From NCBI GenBank assembly GCA_947589405.1, contig CANQBT010000024.1, positions 1 through 21,692 of the forward strand: 21,692 nt of DNA, in the 5' to 3' direction. Under the pieces are notes generated by a model. It was not told the DNA's origin and made no database searches. It was given only the letters and a program-made list of their open reading frames with translations. This DNA comes from an uncultured Clostridia bacterium (GTDB lineage Bacteria > Bacillota > Clostridia > Lachnospirales > CAG-274). Both the position numbers and the translations under genes were made by a program. Shown here piece by piece: positions 1-8,467 of this stretch (position 1 is the first letter of the stretch; every line of letters starts with the position of its first letter).

Positions 1-282
1 GCTGTTATTGTCATTTACGCTAACCAGCTGAACATGACCATCTGTAATGATCATAATGGAATTAGGAGAGATCTTGGCGCCCATACCGCCGCCGCCTGAG
101 CTTTTGCCGTTTTTATTATCTCTCTTGTCGCTTGAACCTGAGCCCATGCCAAAAGATACATCCACAAGAGGTACGATCGTGACCTTACCCATGACGATAG
201 GCTCTCCCACAACCGTTTTTGTGGATATGAAATTTTCAAGCTTGTTAAGCATTGCTTCCAGATTTTCATTAAAAGTACTCAT
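1..282 (-). CDS. ytfJ: Sporulation protein YtfJ/GerW, N-terminal part
   Basis: The first 94 codons of a gene that runs off the left edge of the window. The product starts MSTFNENLEAML, continues with a segment containing TVVGEPIVMGKVTIVPLVDV and FGMGSG, then a Gly/Ser/Lys-rich linker and GGGGMGAKISPNSIMI. This order is typical of the YtfJ (GerW) family found in endospore formers, where the protein is made in the forespore and is needed for proper germination. The start is the ATG at 282, preceded by GAGGTG at good spacing. Its first base is shared with the TAA stop of the upstream DUF2953 gene, so translation is probably coupled. The DUF2953-ytfJ pair is a known arrangement in sporulating Firmicutes. 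The family call is confident; the exact role rests on homology. Confidence 0.88.
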   Translation of the reverse strand, partial: MSTFNENLEAMLNKLENFISTKTVVGEPIVMGKVTIVPLVDVSFGMGSGSSDKRDNKNGKSSGGGGMGAKISPNSIMIITDGHVQLVSVNDNNS

Positions 283-1184
283 TATTTTTCACCTCTCAGA
301 TAGTCTATTATGATCGGCCTCACCGGCTTTCTCAATATATATATGATAACAGGGACCGCCAGCTTCAAAAGGCATGTCCTTCCTGACAGCTCGATACTGC
401 CCTCAAGCCTTTTTTCTTCAAAATCCCCGCTCAGATATATCCTGCCGGGTATAATGTACTCTGCCGCTGCGGTAAGCCCCAGTATTTTTCCTGTTAAAGA
501 AGGGTCCTCAAATCCAATTATACCATTAATCTCCAAAACTTTAAAGCCCATATTTTTAAATAATTTTGACCCAAGCTTTATGGTTTCCGTGATCATAGCT
601 TTAATATCATATTTTTCTGAAAATTCTTTTGCGGTATCTATATATGACCTGATGTCCTCAACAAATTCTCTTATTCTGCGAAGCTTTTCATTAAGGCGGT
701 TTTTGATACCAATAAGCTTTTCTCTTATCTTCTCGACAAAGCCTTTTCGTACTGTATCTGCCATGCTTTCTTCGCCCATATGCTCGTCTGCAAGGTCCTT
801 TGCCGTATCAATATCATCGTCATTGACTTCTGTACTTTCTTCCGCAAACTCTGTTTCTGTTTTCTCTTCATGGATAGGCTCTTCCTCTTTAAGCTGCTGA
901 GCAAGCACAGGTTCTTCTTTCTCTTTCTTTTTATTTACGATGGAAGAGAAGGGATATTTCAATATAATATTGCTGTCCTCGCCGTTGTATATATACTCAG
1001 CCCTTACAAGGCCGAATATCCAGCTTATATATCCCTTTACGTCTATGTTATTTTCCTTAGCGGCAGATGCATTATACCTGAAAGGAGAAATAAGCGTCAG
1101 GAATATAATAAGCAGAAGAATACCCAGTATTATACCTATTATTATCAATATTATTTTAAGAATTGTAAGTATAATGCCAAGCAT
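282..1184 (-). CDS. DUF2953 membrane-anchored protein (YtfI-like)
   Basis: A 300-residue protein with a single very hydrophobic N-terminal segment (about residues 1-32, almost all Ile/Leu) that should anchor it in the membrane. A conserved-looking stretch around residues 38-70 contains DVKGYISWIFGLV. It is followed by an acidic Glu/Asp-rich linker (about 85-140), a charged helical region (about 145-200) and a C-terminal part with GFEDPSLTGKILG, which is the recognisable DUF2953 signature. Its position directly before ytfJ, with TAATG stop-start overlap, matches the ytfI-ytfJ pair of Bacillus. Biochemical function is unknown; a sporulation role is inferred only from the partner. The start ATG at 1184 has AAGGGA upstream. 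The acidic linker is the most variable-looking part. Confidence 0.8.
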   Translation of the reverse strand: MLGIILTILKIILIIIGIILGILLLIIFLTLISPFRYNASAAKENNIDVKGYISWIFGLVRAEYIYNGEDSNIILKYPFSSIVNKKKEKEEPVLAQQLKEEEPIHEEKTETEFAEESTEVNDDDIDTAKDLADEHMGEESMADTVRKGFVEKIREKLIGIKNRLNEKLRRIREFVEDIRSYIDTAKEFSEKYDIKAMITETIKLGSKLFKNMGFKVLEINGIIGFEDPSLTGKILGLTAAAEYIIPGRIYLSGDFEEKRLEGSIELSGRTCLLKLAVPVIIYILRKPVRPIIIDYLRGEK

Positions 1185-1196
1185 AGCTTATCCCTT

Positions 1197-1514
1197 CTAT
1201 ACACATCTGCTGTTGTAATATTCCTTCATACCCTTTAGGTCGTCATGCTCTGTAAGCCATTCCTCTATCAGAAGTGCCATCATTTTGCGTGCAGCGCTCC
1301 AACCTCTTGAAACTGCAATTATCCCATAGTCCTTATCTGCATTTGAGGACTTAAATACATGAGTGGACGCAGCTATTTCAAAAAGATCTCTTCCCTTAGG
1401 ATCGACATATATTATATAGGCATTGAATACCTCTTTGCCCTTGAGTATCGTTTCTTTGGTTTTTTCAATATCGCTGTATCCGCCGTCTATAAAAATGTTT
1501 TTGTAATATCTCAT
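1197..1514 (-). CDS. Hypothetical protein, 105 residues
   Basis: I do not recognise the family. The product starts MRYYKNIFIDGGYSDIEKTK and looks like a small mixed alpha/beta cytoplasmic protein without signal peptide or membrane segment. It has an IIYVDPKGRDLFEI strand-turn region in the middle, a hydrophobic helix around SAARKMMALLIEEWL, and a Cys near the C-terminus (NSRCV). I chose the ATG at 1514 because GGAG of the overlapping GH43 stop region lies eight bases upstream; a GTG at 1523 that overlaps the GH43 stop is the alternative. It sits between GH43 and the DUF2953 gene, 12 bases from the latter, so it is almost certainly in the same transcript. Its reading frame is consistent and its spacing operon-like, which supports a real gene. 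Confidence 0.68.
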   Translation of the reverse strand: MRYYKNIFIDGGYSDIEKTKETILKGKEVFNAYIIYVDPKGRDLFEIAASTHVFKSSNADKDYGIIAVSRGWSAARKMMALLIEEWLTEHDDLKGMKEYYNSRCV

Positions 1515-1519
1515 AAATA

Positions 1520-3055
1520 TCACTCCACATTCACATATTCAAACTCTGCATAGCTTCCTGTATTCCTACCATTGTTATTTACTGCAAAAATACCGATCTT
1601 GCCGCCTACCCAGCTTTTTCTGGATACGTTATACATAACGTCATTGCCTACTTTTACAAAATCCATACCGTTTTCGCTTATATATGATAAAATTATGCCC
1701 GGATATTCCATAGTAAGCCTTAAATACAACTCATTGCCCTTTACATCAACGCTGCCGCCTGTTATCTCCTCTGTGTCAATATCCTTTTCAAGCTCATAGC
1801 TTACCTGTCTTGCCCTGCCGTTTTCAACTATTATGCCATAATAGCTGCCGCCTGTTATAACAAGACCGCAGGCTTCATTTTTATCAAGATGCATATTGAC
1901 CTTGACGGTAACTGTAAAATTAGGTCTGTTCATAAGCTGACACATAACGTTGGCTGCATCGGATATATTTTTGCCTTCATAGGGCAGAGCAAACAGCTTT
2001 ATGCTGTGACCTGTCAGCTCATAGAAGCTGTCCTGCACATGAGCCTGGAACTGCCATTGCATACCAAGCCTGTCACCTGTGAAATCATCGCTGTCAACAG
2101 GAGCAATTATATTGCTTTTACAGCCCTTTGGCTTGTCATATTCAAGCACAGGCTCGCCTATAAAGTCTTTGTTCGTGTCAACGCCCATTTCTATCCAGTC
2201 ATCATCTGTCCAGCGTGCAGGCTGAAGATGTGTCACTCTGCCGTATGCTTCAAGGTCCTGAAAATGTATGAACCAGCTTTCTCCGTCAGGCGTATCCACA
2301 AGACCTCCCTGGTGAGGTCCGTTTATGGGACTGTCCCCCTGATGCAGCACGACTCTGTGCTCATAGGGTCCGTATATATTCCTGCTTCTTGCCACCATCT
2401 GCCAGCCTGTCTGTACACCGCCTGCGGGAGCAAAAATATAGTAATAGCCATTTCTCTTGTAAAGCTTGGGACCTTCTATCGTAGGGTGATTTATCCTTCC
2501 GTCAAACACAAGTACGCCATCGTCCAAAAGTCTTGTTCCGTCAGGCGACATTTTGTGAATAAAGAGCTTGCTTTTATAACCTATCCTGCTCTTTGCAACA
2601 CCCCTTATAAGATATGCCTGTCCGTCATCGTCCCAAAGAGGACAGGTATCTATCCAGCCCTTTGACTTGGCTATACACACGGTATCGTTCCATTTGCCAA
2701 AGGGATCATCGGTATTTGCCATAAATATACCCTCGTCTGGATCGCCGAAATATACCCAAAATTTATTGTCGTGATACCTTATTGACGGCGCCCATACGCC
2801 CATACCATGCTTTGGCGTGTCATAATTATCTATCGGCATTTTGTTTACGGCATAGCTTATCGTTTCCCAATTCACAAGATCTGTTGAATGAAGAACAGGC
2901 ACTCCCGGAAAATATGTGAAGGAGCTTGCTACCATAAAGAAATCCTTGCCAACTCTTATAACATCGGGATCGGAATAATCTGTAAAAAGTATAGGGTTTT
3001 TATATCTGCCGTTTCCAATATCGGCTATCCATTTGCCTTTTATGTTTTTATACAT
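1520..3055 (-). CDS. Glycoside hydrolase family 43 (beta-xylosidase/arabinofuranosidase type)
   Basis: A 511-residue cytoplasmic glycosidase with no signal peptide. The N-terminal five-bladed propeller (about 18-300) shows the GH43 catalytic triad: the general base in YSDPDVI (Asp29), the pKa-modulating Asp in GWIDTCPLWDDDG (Asp136), and the acid in HPTIEGPKLY (Glu194). FPGVPVLHSTDLVNWE is also typical. From about residue 322 on, DSDDFTGDRLGMQWQFQAH begins a C-terminal beta-sandwich of the kind found in two-domain beta-xylosidases (GH43 C2). The family acts on xylo- or arabino-oligosaccharides; the exact substrate cannot be read from sequence. Lack of a secretion signal suggests it cleaves imported oligosaccharides. 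Oddly, no transporter or sugar regulator is adjacent. The gene starts 6 bases after the gpsA stop and its RBS (AAGGA) lies inside the gpsA end. Confidence 0.92.
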   Translation of the reverse strand: MYKNIKGKWIADIGNGRYKNPILFTDYSDPDVIRVGKDFFMVASSFTYFPGVPVLHSTDLVNWETISYAVNKMPIDNYDTPKHGMGVWAPSIRYHDNKFWVYFGDPDEGIFMANTDDPFGKWNDTVCIAKSKGWIDTCPLWDDDGQAYLIRGVAKSRIGYKSKLFIHKMSPDGTRLLDDGVLVFDGRINHPTIEGPKLYKRNGYYYIFAPAGGVQTGWQMVARSRNIYGPYEHRVVLHQGDSPINGPHQGGLVDTPDGESWFIHFQDLEAYGRVTHLQPARWTDDDWIEMGVDTNKDFIGEPVLEYDKPKGCKSNIIAPVDSDDFTGDRLGMQWQFQAHVQDSFYELTGHSIKLFALPYEGKNISDAANVMCQLMNRPNFTVTVKVNMHLDKNEACGLVITGGSYYGIIVENGRARQVSYELEKDIDTEEITGGSVDVKGNELYLRLTMEYPGIILSYISENGMDFVKVGNDVMYNVSRKSWVGGKIGIFAVNNNGRNTGSYAEFEYVNVE

Positions 3056-3060
3056 AATAT

Positions 3061-4059
3061 TCAGTCCTTATCTATTTCGTCGACCTTATCTCTTGTCATA
3101 AGGTCATATACCGCCTGTTTTACGTTCTTGCCGTTGTACAATACATTGTTTATCTCATTTGTTATAGGCATTTCGATACCGTATTTTTTTGATAGATCAT
3201 AGGCAGCCTTTGCATTTATAACGCCTTCTACCACCATATGTACCTCGTCAAGGGCTTCCTGCAATGTCTTGCCCTGTCCGAGAAGCATGCCTGCCCTTCT
3301 GTTGCGGCTGTGCATACTTGTGCATGTAACTATGAGATCGCCTATGCCCGTAAGACCTGCAAAGGTTTCCTTTTTACCGCCCATAGCAACGCCAAGCCTT
3401 GTTATTTCCGCAAGACCTCTTGTCATAAGAGCAGCCTTTGTATTGTCGCCGAAGCCGCAGCCGTCTGCCGTACCTGCCGCAAGGGCTATAAGGTTCTTAA
3501 GAGCGCCGCCAAGCTCTACCCCTATAACGTCTGTATTCGTATACACTCTGAACATAGGCGACATAAAGGTATCCTGTATCTCATGAGCAGCGTTTATATC
3601 CTCAGAAGCTGCAACTATTGTGGTCGCCATATCCTTGCCTACCTCTTCGGCATGAGAGGGTCCCGAGAGCACAGCCGTTCTGCATTGAGGTATCTCCTCT
3701 TTTATGACCTGTGAAAGTCTTAAGAGAGTACCCTCCTCAAGTCCCTTTGCCACATTTACAACTATTTCATTTTCCTTTACATATTTGGAAAATCTCTTTG
3801 CCATATTTCTCACAAATTTAGAAGGGGTGGAAAACACAAGCATGTCAGCCCATGTCACGTCCTCGTCATTACATGTGACTGTAATATCCTCGTCTATTCT
3901 GACTCCCGGCAGAAATTCCTTGTTTTCCCTGTCGGCAAGTATAGCTTGGGCTTCCTCCTCCTTGAAGGACCAGAGTATAACATTGTTTCCTGCTCTTTTC
4001 AGCTGTACGGCAAGGGCTGTGCCCCAGCTGCCTGAGCCTATTACCGCAACTGTTTTCAT
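3061..4059 (-). CDS. gpsA: NAD(P)-dependent glycerol-3-phosphate dehydrogenase
   Basis: Reduces dihydroxyacetone phosphate to sn-glycerol 3-phosphate, the backbone precursor of phospholipids; cytosolic. The 332-residue product has the N-terminal dinucleotide-binding fold with GSGSWGTALA (residues 8-17). It also shows FSTPSKF, NVAKGLE (Lys106), LSGPSHAEE, the catalytic-lysine segment GGALKNLIALAAG (Lys188), and LTGIGDLIVTC in the C-terminal helical domain. Length is normal for the family. I start at the ATG at 4059, preceded by GAGGTG; an in-frame ATG at 4083 would overlap plsY and lacks support. It lies 10 bases downstream of plsY, whose enzyme consumes the glycerol 3-phosphate made here, so the two genes supply consecutive steps. 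Confidence 0.97.
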   Translation of the reverse strand: MKTVAVIGSGSWGTALAVQLKRAGNNVILWSFKEEEAQAILADRENKEFLPGVRIDEDITVTCNDEDVTWADMLVFSTPSKFVRNMAKRFSKYVKENEIVVNVAKGLEEGTLLRLSQVIKEEIPQCRTAVLSGPSHAEEVGKDMATTIVAASEDINAAHEIQDTFMSPMFRVYTNTDVIGVELGGALKNLIALAAGTADGCGFGDNTKAALMTRGLAEITRLGVAMGGKKETFAGLTGIGDLIVTCTSMHSRNRRAGMLLGQGKTLQEALDEVHMVVEGVINAKAAYDLSKKYGIEMPITNEINNVLYNGKNVKQAVYDLMTRDKVDEIDKD

Positions 4060-4069
4060 AGCAACACCT

Positions 4070-4702
4070 CTATTTCTTATCAACTCCGAATTTTCTTTCT
4101 GTGCCGTTTATAAGTCTTTGTATATTTGTCCTGTGCTTTATAAACGCAAGTATACACAGCACAAAAAGCAATATGACAGCTTCATTGCCGCATTCCAGTT
4201 TGTTTCTGAAAATAAATACAAACACGGGATACATAAGCGCCATAGACAGAGAACCTACGGAAATATATCTGTTGGTCATAAATATACAAAAGCCTATTAC
4301 ATATGTGATAAGCGCAATTTTTATATCTACACAGTACATAAGTCCCAATGTACAGGCAATGCCCTTTCCTCCTCTGAAGCCCAGATAAAAGGGAAAGTTA
4401 TGTCCCAGTACTGCGCCTAAGCCGCCGTATATGCCGGGCAGATAGCTTGTGCCGCTTAAAAAGCTGCCGTTTCCCTTGAATATAAGAGCGCATATATAGT
4501 AGGCGGCAGTCACCTTTATAAGATCAAACAGGAAAACTATTGCTCCTGCTTTTTTTCCAAGTATTCTGGTAGCGTTTGTTGTGCCTGCATTGCCGCTGCC
4601 GTAATCTCTTATGTCGATATGTCCTACAAACCTGCCTACAAAATAGGCGGACTGTATACAGCCAAAGGCATAGCCTATTATCAAGCATATAATTCTGAAC
4701 AT
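4070..4702 (-). CDS. plsY: Glycerol-3-phosphate acyltransferase PlsY
   Basis: Transfers the acyl group from acyl-phosphate to glycerol 3-phosphate, giving lysophosphatidic acid, at the inner face of the membrane. The 210-residue product is hydrophobic with about five membrane helices. It carries the family motifs: IRDYGSGNAGTTNATRILGK near residues 30-50, GHNFPFYLGFRGGKGIA near 100-115, and a C-terminal loop ending in IKHRTNIQRLINGTE. The start is the ATG at 4702 (MFRIICLIIG), 4 bases after the der stop and preceded by AAAGGA. An upstream in-frame extension to 4759 would lie wholly inside der and is rejected. The gene order der-plsY-gpsA is widely conserved in Clostridia and Bacilli. Confidence 0.95.
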   Translation of the reverse strand: MFRIICLIIGYAFGCIQSAYFVGRFVGHIDIRDYGSGNAGTTNATRILGKKAGAIVFLFDLIKVTAAYYICALIFKGNGSFLSGTSYLPGIYGGLGAVLGHNFPFYLGFRGGKGIACTLGLMYCVDIKIALITYVIGFCIFMTNRYISVGSLSMALMYPVFVFIFRNKLECGNEAVILLFVLCILAFIKHRTNIQRLINGTERKFGVDKK

Positions 4703-4706
4703 TGCC

Positions 4707-6026
4707 CTATTCCTTTCTGTTTCGTGCAATAAAGTGTATCGGTGTTCCTGCAAAGCCAAAGGCTTCTCTGAGCTGATTTTCTATATATCTCTGATATGAG
4801 AAATGAAGAAGCTCCGTATTGTTTACAAAAAGCACAAATGTCGGAGGCTTTACGGAGACCTGAGTCATATAGTATATTCTCAGCTGACGGCCCTTTTCGG
4901 CAGGAGGCTGATTCATAGCCATAGCCTCTATGAGCACATCGTTAAGTACTCCCGTAGGTATTCTCCTTATATTGTTTTCATGCACCATTATAATAAGCTC
5001 GAAAAGCTTTGTGACCCTCTGACCCGTAAGGGCTGATATAAAAAGGCGTGGAGCATATGAAAGATACTTGAACTCTGCGTCTATATCCTTCATAAACTTG
5101 TTCATCGTGTGGTTGTCCTTTTCTATCTTGTCCCACTTGTTGACAACGATTATAACAGCCTTACCTGCTTCATGGGCAATACCTGCCACCTTCTTATCCT
5201 GCTCTGTAATGCCCTCCTCTGCGTTTATCATCATAATACACACATCTGAGCGCTCAACGGCTGCCACAGCTCTCACAATAGAGTACCGCTCTATATTTTC
5301 CTTTATTTTAGACTTTCTGCGTATACCGGCAGTATCTATGAACACATATTTCTGTCCCTGATACTCATATTCGGAATCGATGGCATCTCTTGTAGTGCCT
5401 GCAACATCGCTTACTATTACTCTTTCCTCGCCTAATATCCTGTTTATAAGAGAGGATTTGCCTACATTTGGCTTGCCTATAACGGCGACCCTTATGGCGT
5501 CCTCTTCATCATCATTACCGCTATTTTCGGGAAAATGCTTTATAACCTCGTCCAGCATATCGCCTAAGCCTATCATCTGTCCTGCGCTTACGCCAAAGGG
5601 CTCCCCCAGACCAAGAGCATAGAATTCATACACGTCCATACCGTATTTGGCAAGATCGTCCATTTTATTAACAGCCAGCACAATAGGCTTGCCTGATTTT
5701 CTCAGTATATTTGCCACCTGCATATCTGCGTCTGTCATGCCTGTCCTTACGTCTGTAAGGAAAATAATAACATCTGCCGACTGTATGGCTATCTCAGCCT
5801 GAGAATACATATTTTTAAGCATCATATCGTCGCTTTCAGGCTCCAGACCGCCTGTGTCAATAAGTGTAAAGCTGCGGTCAAGCCATTCTGCGTCAGCATA
5901 TATCCTATCTCTTGTAACGCCGGGAGTATCCTCTACTATGGATATCCTCTCTCCTGCTATTCTGTTAAAAAGGGTGGACTTTCCCACATTGGGGCGTCCT
6001 ACTATAGCAACAATGGGTTTAGCCAT
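4707..6026 (-). CDS. der: Ribosome biogenesis GTPase Der (EngA)
   Basis: A tandem-GTPase protein that helps mature the 50S ribosomal subunit; cytosolic. The 439 residues hold two complete G domains. The first has GRPNVGKST (10-18), DTGG and NKMD; the second has GKPNVGKSS, DTAGIRRKSK and NKWDK. A C-terminal KH-like domain contains YYMTQVSVKPPTFVLFVN and ends FGFAGTPIHFIARNRKE. Length is typical (about 435-440). The start ATG at 6026 has GGAGG nine bases upstream, and only one base separates it from the TAA stop of the DUF512 gene. Essential in most bacteria; nothing unusual seen. Confidence 0.98.
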   Translation of the reverse strand: MAKPIVAIVGRPNVGKSTLFNRIAGERISIVEDTPGVTRDRIYADAEWLDRSFTLIDTGGLEPESDDMMLKNMYSQAEIAIQSADVIIFLTDVRTGMTDADMQVANILRKSGKPIVLAVNKMDDLAKYGMDVYEFYALGLGEPFGVSAGQMIGLGDMLDEVIKHFPENSGNDDEEDAIRVAVIGKPNVGKSSLINRILGEERVIVSDVAGTTRDAIDSEYEYQGQKYVFIDTAGIRRKSKIKENIERYSIVRAVAAVERSDVCIMMINAEEGITEQDKKVAGIAHEAGKAVIIVVNKWDKIEKDNHTMNKFMKDIDAEFKYLSYAPRLFISALTGQRVTKLFELIIMVHENNIRRIPTGVLNDVLIEAMAMNQPPAEKGRQLRIYYMTQVSVKPPTFVLFVNNTELLHFSYQRYIENQLREAFGFAGTPIHFIARNRKE

Positions 6027-6027
6027 T

Positions 6028-7341
6028 TTATATATCCTCCGTATCTAAAATCTGTTCAAGCATTTTACCGCCGTCACAGCTCATTGGGATCACTTCAACA
6101 TTCAGTTCTCTTTCTATATCCTTTATATCCACATCGTCAAGCAGCACCGTTTCATCAGCTCTCAGACAGTTTTCGGGAATGAAAAGCACTCTTCCCAGAT
6201 CCCTGCCCTTCAACTGTGAAATAATATCCCTTCCTGTCAAAAGACCGCTTACGGTTATGGTATTGCCAAAAAAATTATTTTCTACAGCTATTGTATTTAT
6301 TTTTGTATTACTGTATTTTTTCATTATATCACAGCTCAGAGAATAAATAAAGTCATAGGCGATCTTTCCTGTAGCAAGTGTAATATTTCTTTTGACATTA
6401 TCTGCCTTAATTGTGTTAAGCTTATTATAAAATTCTTTTTTTGTCAACGTTATCATGCCTACTCCGTTTTCAAGCTGAGGATAGCCCTCGTAATGCTCTT
6501 CATCGGGAAGAGGCATTCCCGCTCCCAAATAAAACTCATCGCTTAAAAAGCAAAAACGGGTGCCGTATTTATCATAAAGCTTTTTCTGCCATTTCTCCAC
6601 CTGTTCTATTACTTTAATACAGCCCTCTCTGTCAAAAAGCTTTATATCGCAAAGCCCCTCTCTGTACTTGGTCATGCCGAAGGGCACTATTGACATGCTT
6701 CTTGCTGTCGGTATAAAGCTTGAAAGCTCTTCAATGCTTTTGTCAAGGTACTTTCCGTCGTTTATATCTCTGCACAGCACTATCTGAAAGTTCATCTCAA
6801 TATGATTATCATAAAGCTGACCGATATAGTCCATAAGATTATCGGAATTGGGATTTTTAAGCATAAATCTCCTCAGCTCTTTATCCGTAGTGTGTACCGA
6901 AATATTTATGGGAGATAAATGATAGAATATTATCCTGTCTATATCCTCCTGCTTCATATTGGTAAGCGTGACATAATTGCCCTGCAAAAATGAAAGCCGA
7001 CTGTCGTCATCTTTAAAATACAATGTTTCTCTCATGCCCTTAGGAAGCTGATCGATAAAACAGAATATACATTTATTGGAGCAGCTTTTTGCCCTGTCCA
7101 TAAGTCCTGTTTCAAATACTATGCCCAGATCCTCATATTCCTCCTTATCTATTTCAAGGAGCCATTCTTCACCGTCGGGCTTTTGTATCCCCACCTCTAT
7201 ATATTCGCTTTGTATCATATACCGGTAGTCAAATACGTCCTTTATGGGCTTATTGTCTATATCCGCAAGTATATCTCCCGGCTCTATGCCCAGTTCATCG
7301 GCTATAGAGCCCTTTTCTACCTTTATTATAACATTGCTCAT
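6028..7341 (-). CDS. DUF512 radical-SAM/PDZ protein
   Basis: A 437-residue protein of the conserved DUF512 family, often found next to der in Firmicutes. An N-terminal PDZ-like domain (about 1-65) includes EKGSIADELGIEPGDILADI. It is followed by a radical-SAM-type iron-sulfur motif CSNKCIFCFIDQLP (C-x3-C-x2-C, near 87-94), and a long TIM-barrel-like region containing RLSFLQGNYVTLTN and LSPINISVHTT. The C-terminal DUF512 part holds LATGKIAYDF, FFGNTITVSGLLTG and FIPENCLRADETVLLDD. The cysteine spacing shows it can bind an FeS cluster; the reaction is not known. The start ATG at 7341 is preceded by AGAGGGAAA, and there are 30 bases to the tsaD stop. The family is confident, the function unassigned. 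Confidence 0.92.
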   Translation of the reverse strand: MSNVIIKVEKGSIADELGIEPGDILADIDNKPIKDVFDYRYMIQSEYIEVGIQKPDGEEWLLEIDKEEYEDLGIVFETGLMDRAKSCSNKCIFCFIDQLPKGMRETLYFKDDDSRLSFLQGNYVTLTNMKQEDIDRIIFYHLSPINISVHTTDKELRRFMLKNPNSDNLMDYIGQLYDNHIEMNFQIVLCRDINDGKYLDKSIEELSSFIPTARSMSIVPFGMTKYREGLCDIKLFDREGCIKVIEQVEKWQKKLYDKYGTRFCFLSDEFYLGAGMPLPDEEHYEGYPQLENGVGMITLTKKEFYNKLNTIKADNVKRNITLATGKIAYDFIYSLSCDIMKKYSNTKINTIAVENNFFGNTITVSGLLTGRDIISQLKGRDLGRVLFIPENCLRADETVLLDDVDIKDIERELNVEVIPMSCDGGKMLEQILDTEDI

Positions 7342-7371
7342 GGCTTTCCCTCTGTTATGTCTGCATTTACA

Positions 7372-8394
7372 TTATCTCTCTCCAAGCTTCAATGCAGGAT
7401 ATGCATTAAGGCTCATATCCGCAATATTGCCCTTTACAAATTCATAATATCCTGCTGAGCCTATCATAGCCGCATTGTCTGTACAGAGTATAGGCGCAGG
7501 AACGCAAAATTCTATGCCCCTTGCCTTACAGTTTTCCTCCATTTCCGCTCTAAGCTGTGAATTGGCTGAAACTCCTCCTGCAAGAGCAAGCTTTTTGATA
7601 CCCAGACTTTCACAAGCTCTCATTGCCTTTTCCACAAGCACGTCCACAACAGACTGCTGGAAGCTTGCAGCCACATTGGCAGGAACTATTTCTTCACCTG
7701 TCATCTTAGCCTTGTTAAGATAGTTGAGAACAGCGGATTTAAGTCCGCTGAAGCTGAAATCATAGCTTCCGCTCTCAAGAGTGACTCTTGGAAAGGCTAT
7801 GGCATCAGGATCCCCTTCCTTAGCAAGCCTGTCTATATGCGGACCTCCGGGATAAGGCAGACCCAATACTCTTGCCACCTTGTCCATAGCTTCGCCTGCT
7901 GCGTCATCTCTTGTATGACCGAGTATATCAAAGCCGTCATAGTCCTTTATATGCACAATATGTGTATGTCCTCCGCTTACCACAACGCACACAAAGGGAG
8001 GCGCCCAATTCTTGTTCTGTATATAGTTGGCAGCAATATGACCTTCTATATGGTGTACGGGAACAAGGGGTTTATTAAGTGCAAAGGCAAGAGCCTTTGC
8101 TTCCGAAAGACCTACAAGAAGTGCGCCTACAAGTCCCGGTCCGTATGTCACGGCTATAGCGTCTATATCTTCCTTTTTTACTCCCGCTTCCTCCAAAGCG
8201 CCGTCTATTACCCGATCTATAGCTTCTATATGCTTTCTTGAAGCTATTTCAGGCACTACGCCGCCGTATATTTTGTGAGTCGCTATCTGTGAGGATATTA
8301 TGTTGGACAACACCTCTCTGCCGTTTCTGACAACAGCGGCTGCCGTTTCGTCACAGGAGCTTTCTATTGCAAGTATCAATACATCTTTTTCCAT
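7372..8394 (-). CDS. tsaD: tRNA N6-adenosine threonylcarbamoyltransferase TsaD
   Basis: Transfers threonylcarbamoyl from its adenylate to A37 of ANN-decoding tRNAs, working with TsaB and TsaE, which are not in this window. The 340-residue ASKHA-fold protein shows AIESSCDETAAAVV at the N-terminus, VPEIASRKHIE, GPGLVGALLVG, the metal-binding VHHIEGH (His115 and His119), VVSGGHTH, and GGVSANSQLR near the C-terminus. The start is the ATG at 8394, because AAAGGTG lies at ideal distance; the in-frame GTG at 8403 is part of that ribosome binding site. It is the first intact gene of the leftward run towards der, and 73 bases separate it from the stop of rnz. Confidence 0.97.
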   Translation of the reverse strand: MEKDVLILAIESSCDETAAAVVRNGREVLSNIISSQIATHKIYGGVVPEIASRKHIEAIDRVIDGALEEAGVKKEDIDAIAVTYGPGLVGALLVGLSEAKALAFALNKPLVPVHHIEGHIAANYIQNKNWAPPFVCVVVSGGHTHIVHIKDYDGFDILGHTRDDAAGEAMDKVARVLGLPYPGGPHIDRLAKEGDPDAIAFPRVTLESGSYDFSFSGLKSAVLNYLNKAKMTGEEIVPANVAASFQQSVVDVLVEKAMRACESLGIKKLALAGGVSANSQLRAEMEENCKARGIEFCVPAPILCTDNAAMIGSAGYYEFVKGNIADMSLNAYPALKLGER

Positions 8395-8467
8395 TTCGTT
8401 CACCTTTGTTGTTTTAGAGCTTCCCTATCGTAAGCCGTTCCTTCATAAACAAGAATCAATTCCGCTA

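Noticed and set aside
310..1238. Long rightward open frames across 310-1238
   Set aside because: Antisense shadows of the DUF2953 gene; Ser/Phe/Leu-rich products and no ribosome binding site.
1889..3714. Rightward frames of 100-260 codons opposite GH43 and gpsA
   Set aside because: The opposite strand holds clear families with complete motifs; these frames look like noise rich in Cys/His/Tyr.
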